Assembly (NCBI RefSeq): GCF_014174405.1
Contig: NZ_JACEGA010000001.1
Location: forward strand, 3,326,501 to 3,390,500
From: Variimorphobacter saccharofermentans
GTDB taxonomy: Bacteria > Bacillota > Clostridia > Lachnospirales > Lachnospiraceae
Length of the DNA stretch: 64,000 bases
Direction of reading: 5' to 3'
The position numbers and the translations under genes are program-made. Below are positions 63,324 to 64,000 of this stretch, one piece after another. Numbering within the stretch: the stretch's first letter is position 1; every line of letters begins with the position of its first letter. The notes under the pieces are model-generated. The model worked only from the letters and a program-made list of their open reading frames with translations. It was not told the DNA's origin and searched no databases.

Positions 63324-63424
63324 GGAGTATCTATGTCCCCAAGGATAATTAAATGACTGCAATTGATTGTACAAAGCACAGAAAAATCACTAATAAAAAT
63401 GAATTTAAGTTAACATCCATTTAC

Positions 63425-63530
63425 GGGTCGGCGTATAGGGACGTCCTGTCCCCTACACCAAAGGGCTGTTGTTGAATGTTATAGATATATAACTTCGATA
63501 CAGCCCTTTAGTCGCCCTCCATGGCGACTT
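63425..63530. repeat. Cluster of three hairpins, possibly a dispersed intergenic repeat
   Basis: In order: TAGGGAC/GTCCCCTA (about 63436-63455), the AAAGGGCTGT/ACAGCCCTTT terminator, and a perfect AGTCGCC/GGCGACT pair (63510-63529). The GTAGGGGACAGGACGTCCC wording is like GC-rich intergenic repeats found in other Clostridia, and it is richer in GC than its surroundings. Confidence 0.45.
63460..63509. terminator. Bidirectional terminator between asnB and the GNAT gene
   Basis: Arms AAAGGGCTGT and ACAGCCCTTT enclose an inner stem GTTATA/TATAAC. It lies between the convergent asnB and GNAT genes. The word GATACAGCCCTTT also occurs in the ridA terminator. Confidence 0.7.
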
Positions 63531-63586
63531 CTCTCGATACTATCTTAGAATATCAGATTATCAAATTTTGGTTCTCGTAGATATGT

Positions 63587-64000
63587 TTACTGCCATTTAG
63601 ACGGTATGCTCAGAAATACATCATCATTTATTTTAAAACCTAATTTTTCATAATAACTTGATATTTCTTTCGTTGTTTGCACTAACCACTCAGAGTCTGG
63701 AAAATGTTCTATACATCTCTTTACTAACTCTTGACCAATCCCTTTGTTCTGGTATTCTGGATCAACCACTAAATCATAAATAATGGACCTAATTATTTTA
63801 TCACTTAATACCCTCACTGTTCCAACCAAGCGGTCATTATCCCATGCTGAAATCACTAAAGTAGAATTTATAAATGGTATATTGAAATACTTAAGCATTT
63901 CAGGAGTCTCCGATCCATCAGCCCAGCCCGCTAACGTGAATAATCTATGTAATTGCTCAACTGGTAAATCCTTTCTTATATCATTATATACTATGTTCAT
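63587..64000 (-). CDS. GNAT N-acetyltransferase
   Basis: A 137-residue GNAT protein with VVDPEYQNKGIGQELVKRCIEHF as acetyl-CoA-binding block, of which QNKGIG is the pyrophosphate loop, and SYYEKLGFKINDD at the end. The ATG coincides with the window edge, so the gene may be complete, but a longer N-terminus outside cannot be excluded. The substrate is unknown. Confidence 0.82.
   Translation of the reverse strand: MNIVYNDIRKDLPVEQLHRLFTLAGWADGSETPEMLKYFNIPFINSTLVISAWDNDRLVGTVRVLSDKIIRSIIYDLVVDPEYQNKGIGQELVKRCIEHFPDSEWLVQTTKEISSYYEKLGFKINDDVFLSIPSKWQ

Overview
The window looks like a chromosomal piece of a spore-forming, plant-polysaccharide-degrading Firmicute of the Lachnospiraceae type. The signs are moderately low GC, AGGAGG ribosome binding sites, Firmicutes-style ABC transporters without their own ATPase, LacI regulators, a Wzx/Wzy capsule cluster with a CpsB-type phosphatase and a BY-kinase, dipicolinate synthase genes, and long Opp operons. 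No tRNA, rRNA or CRISPR array was seen. The species is not claimed.

Region 1 (1-20487, all minus strand) is a beta-mannan utilisation locus. A GH26 mannanase lipoprotein (cut by the window edge) lies next to a nine-gene operon (14290 to 1339). That operon holds two complete sets of solute-binding protein plus two permeases, arranged around a membrane-anchored core of an NHL/TPR protein, a Yip1-family protein and a DUF5696-like protein. A second operon carries manA, a cellobiose/mannobiose 2-epimerase and a GH130 mannosylglucose phosphorylase. Together these form the route mannobiose to mannosylglucose to mannose-1-phosphate plus glucose. Two LacI regulators and several palindromic operator candidates accompany them.

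Region 2 (20810-43837, minus strand) starts with ridA and continues with an exopolysaccharide/capsule cluster running from a clear promoter at 41213-41241: CpsB, Wzz, BY-kinase, PglF-like dehydratase, PglE-like aminotransferase, PglC-like phosphosugar transferase, GNAT, FnlA-FnlB-FnlC (UDP-L-FucNAc), two GT4, Wzy, Wzx, UDP-glucose dehydrogenase, UDP-glucuronate epimerase and two GT2. A separate two-gene unit (FemAB-like, WbuB-like GT4) has its own promoter and is bracketed by two nearly identical hairpins.

Region 3 (43838-59663) holds two oligopeptide ABC operons of the type A-B-C-D-F. Between them sit a small two-gene plus-strand unit, a 282-bp imperfect palindrome, an IS110-family element lying between oppA2 and oppB2, and a second foldback structure of about 350 bp. 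The oppA2 leader carries a hairpin that looks like an intrinsic terminator shortly after its promoter, suggesting attenuation.

Region 4 (59779-64000) holds dpaA-dpaB (dipicolinate synthase, late sporulation), a class II asparagine synthetase, a hairpin cluster and a GNAT acetyltransferase at the edge.

The most promising leads are the DUF5696/Yip1/NHL transporter core, the IS110 element with a structured upstream region that could be a bridge RNA, the two large foldbacks, and the oppA2 leader.
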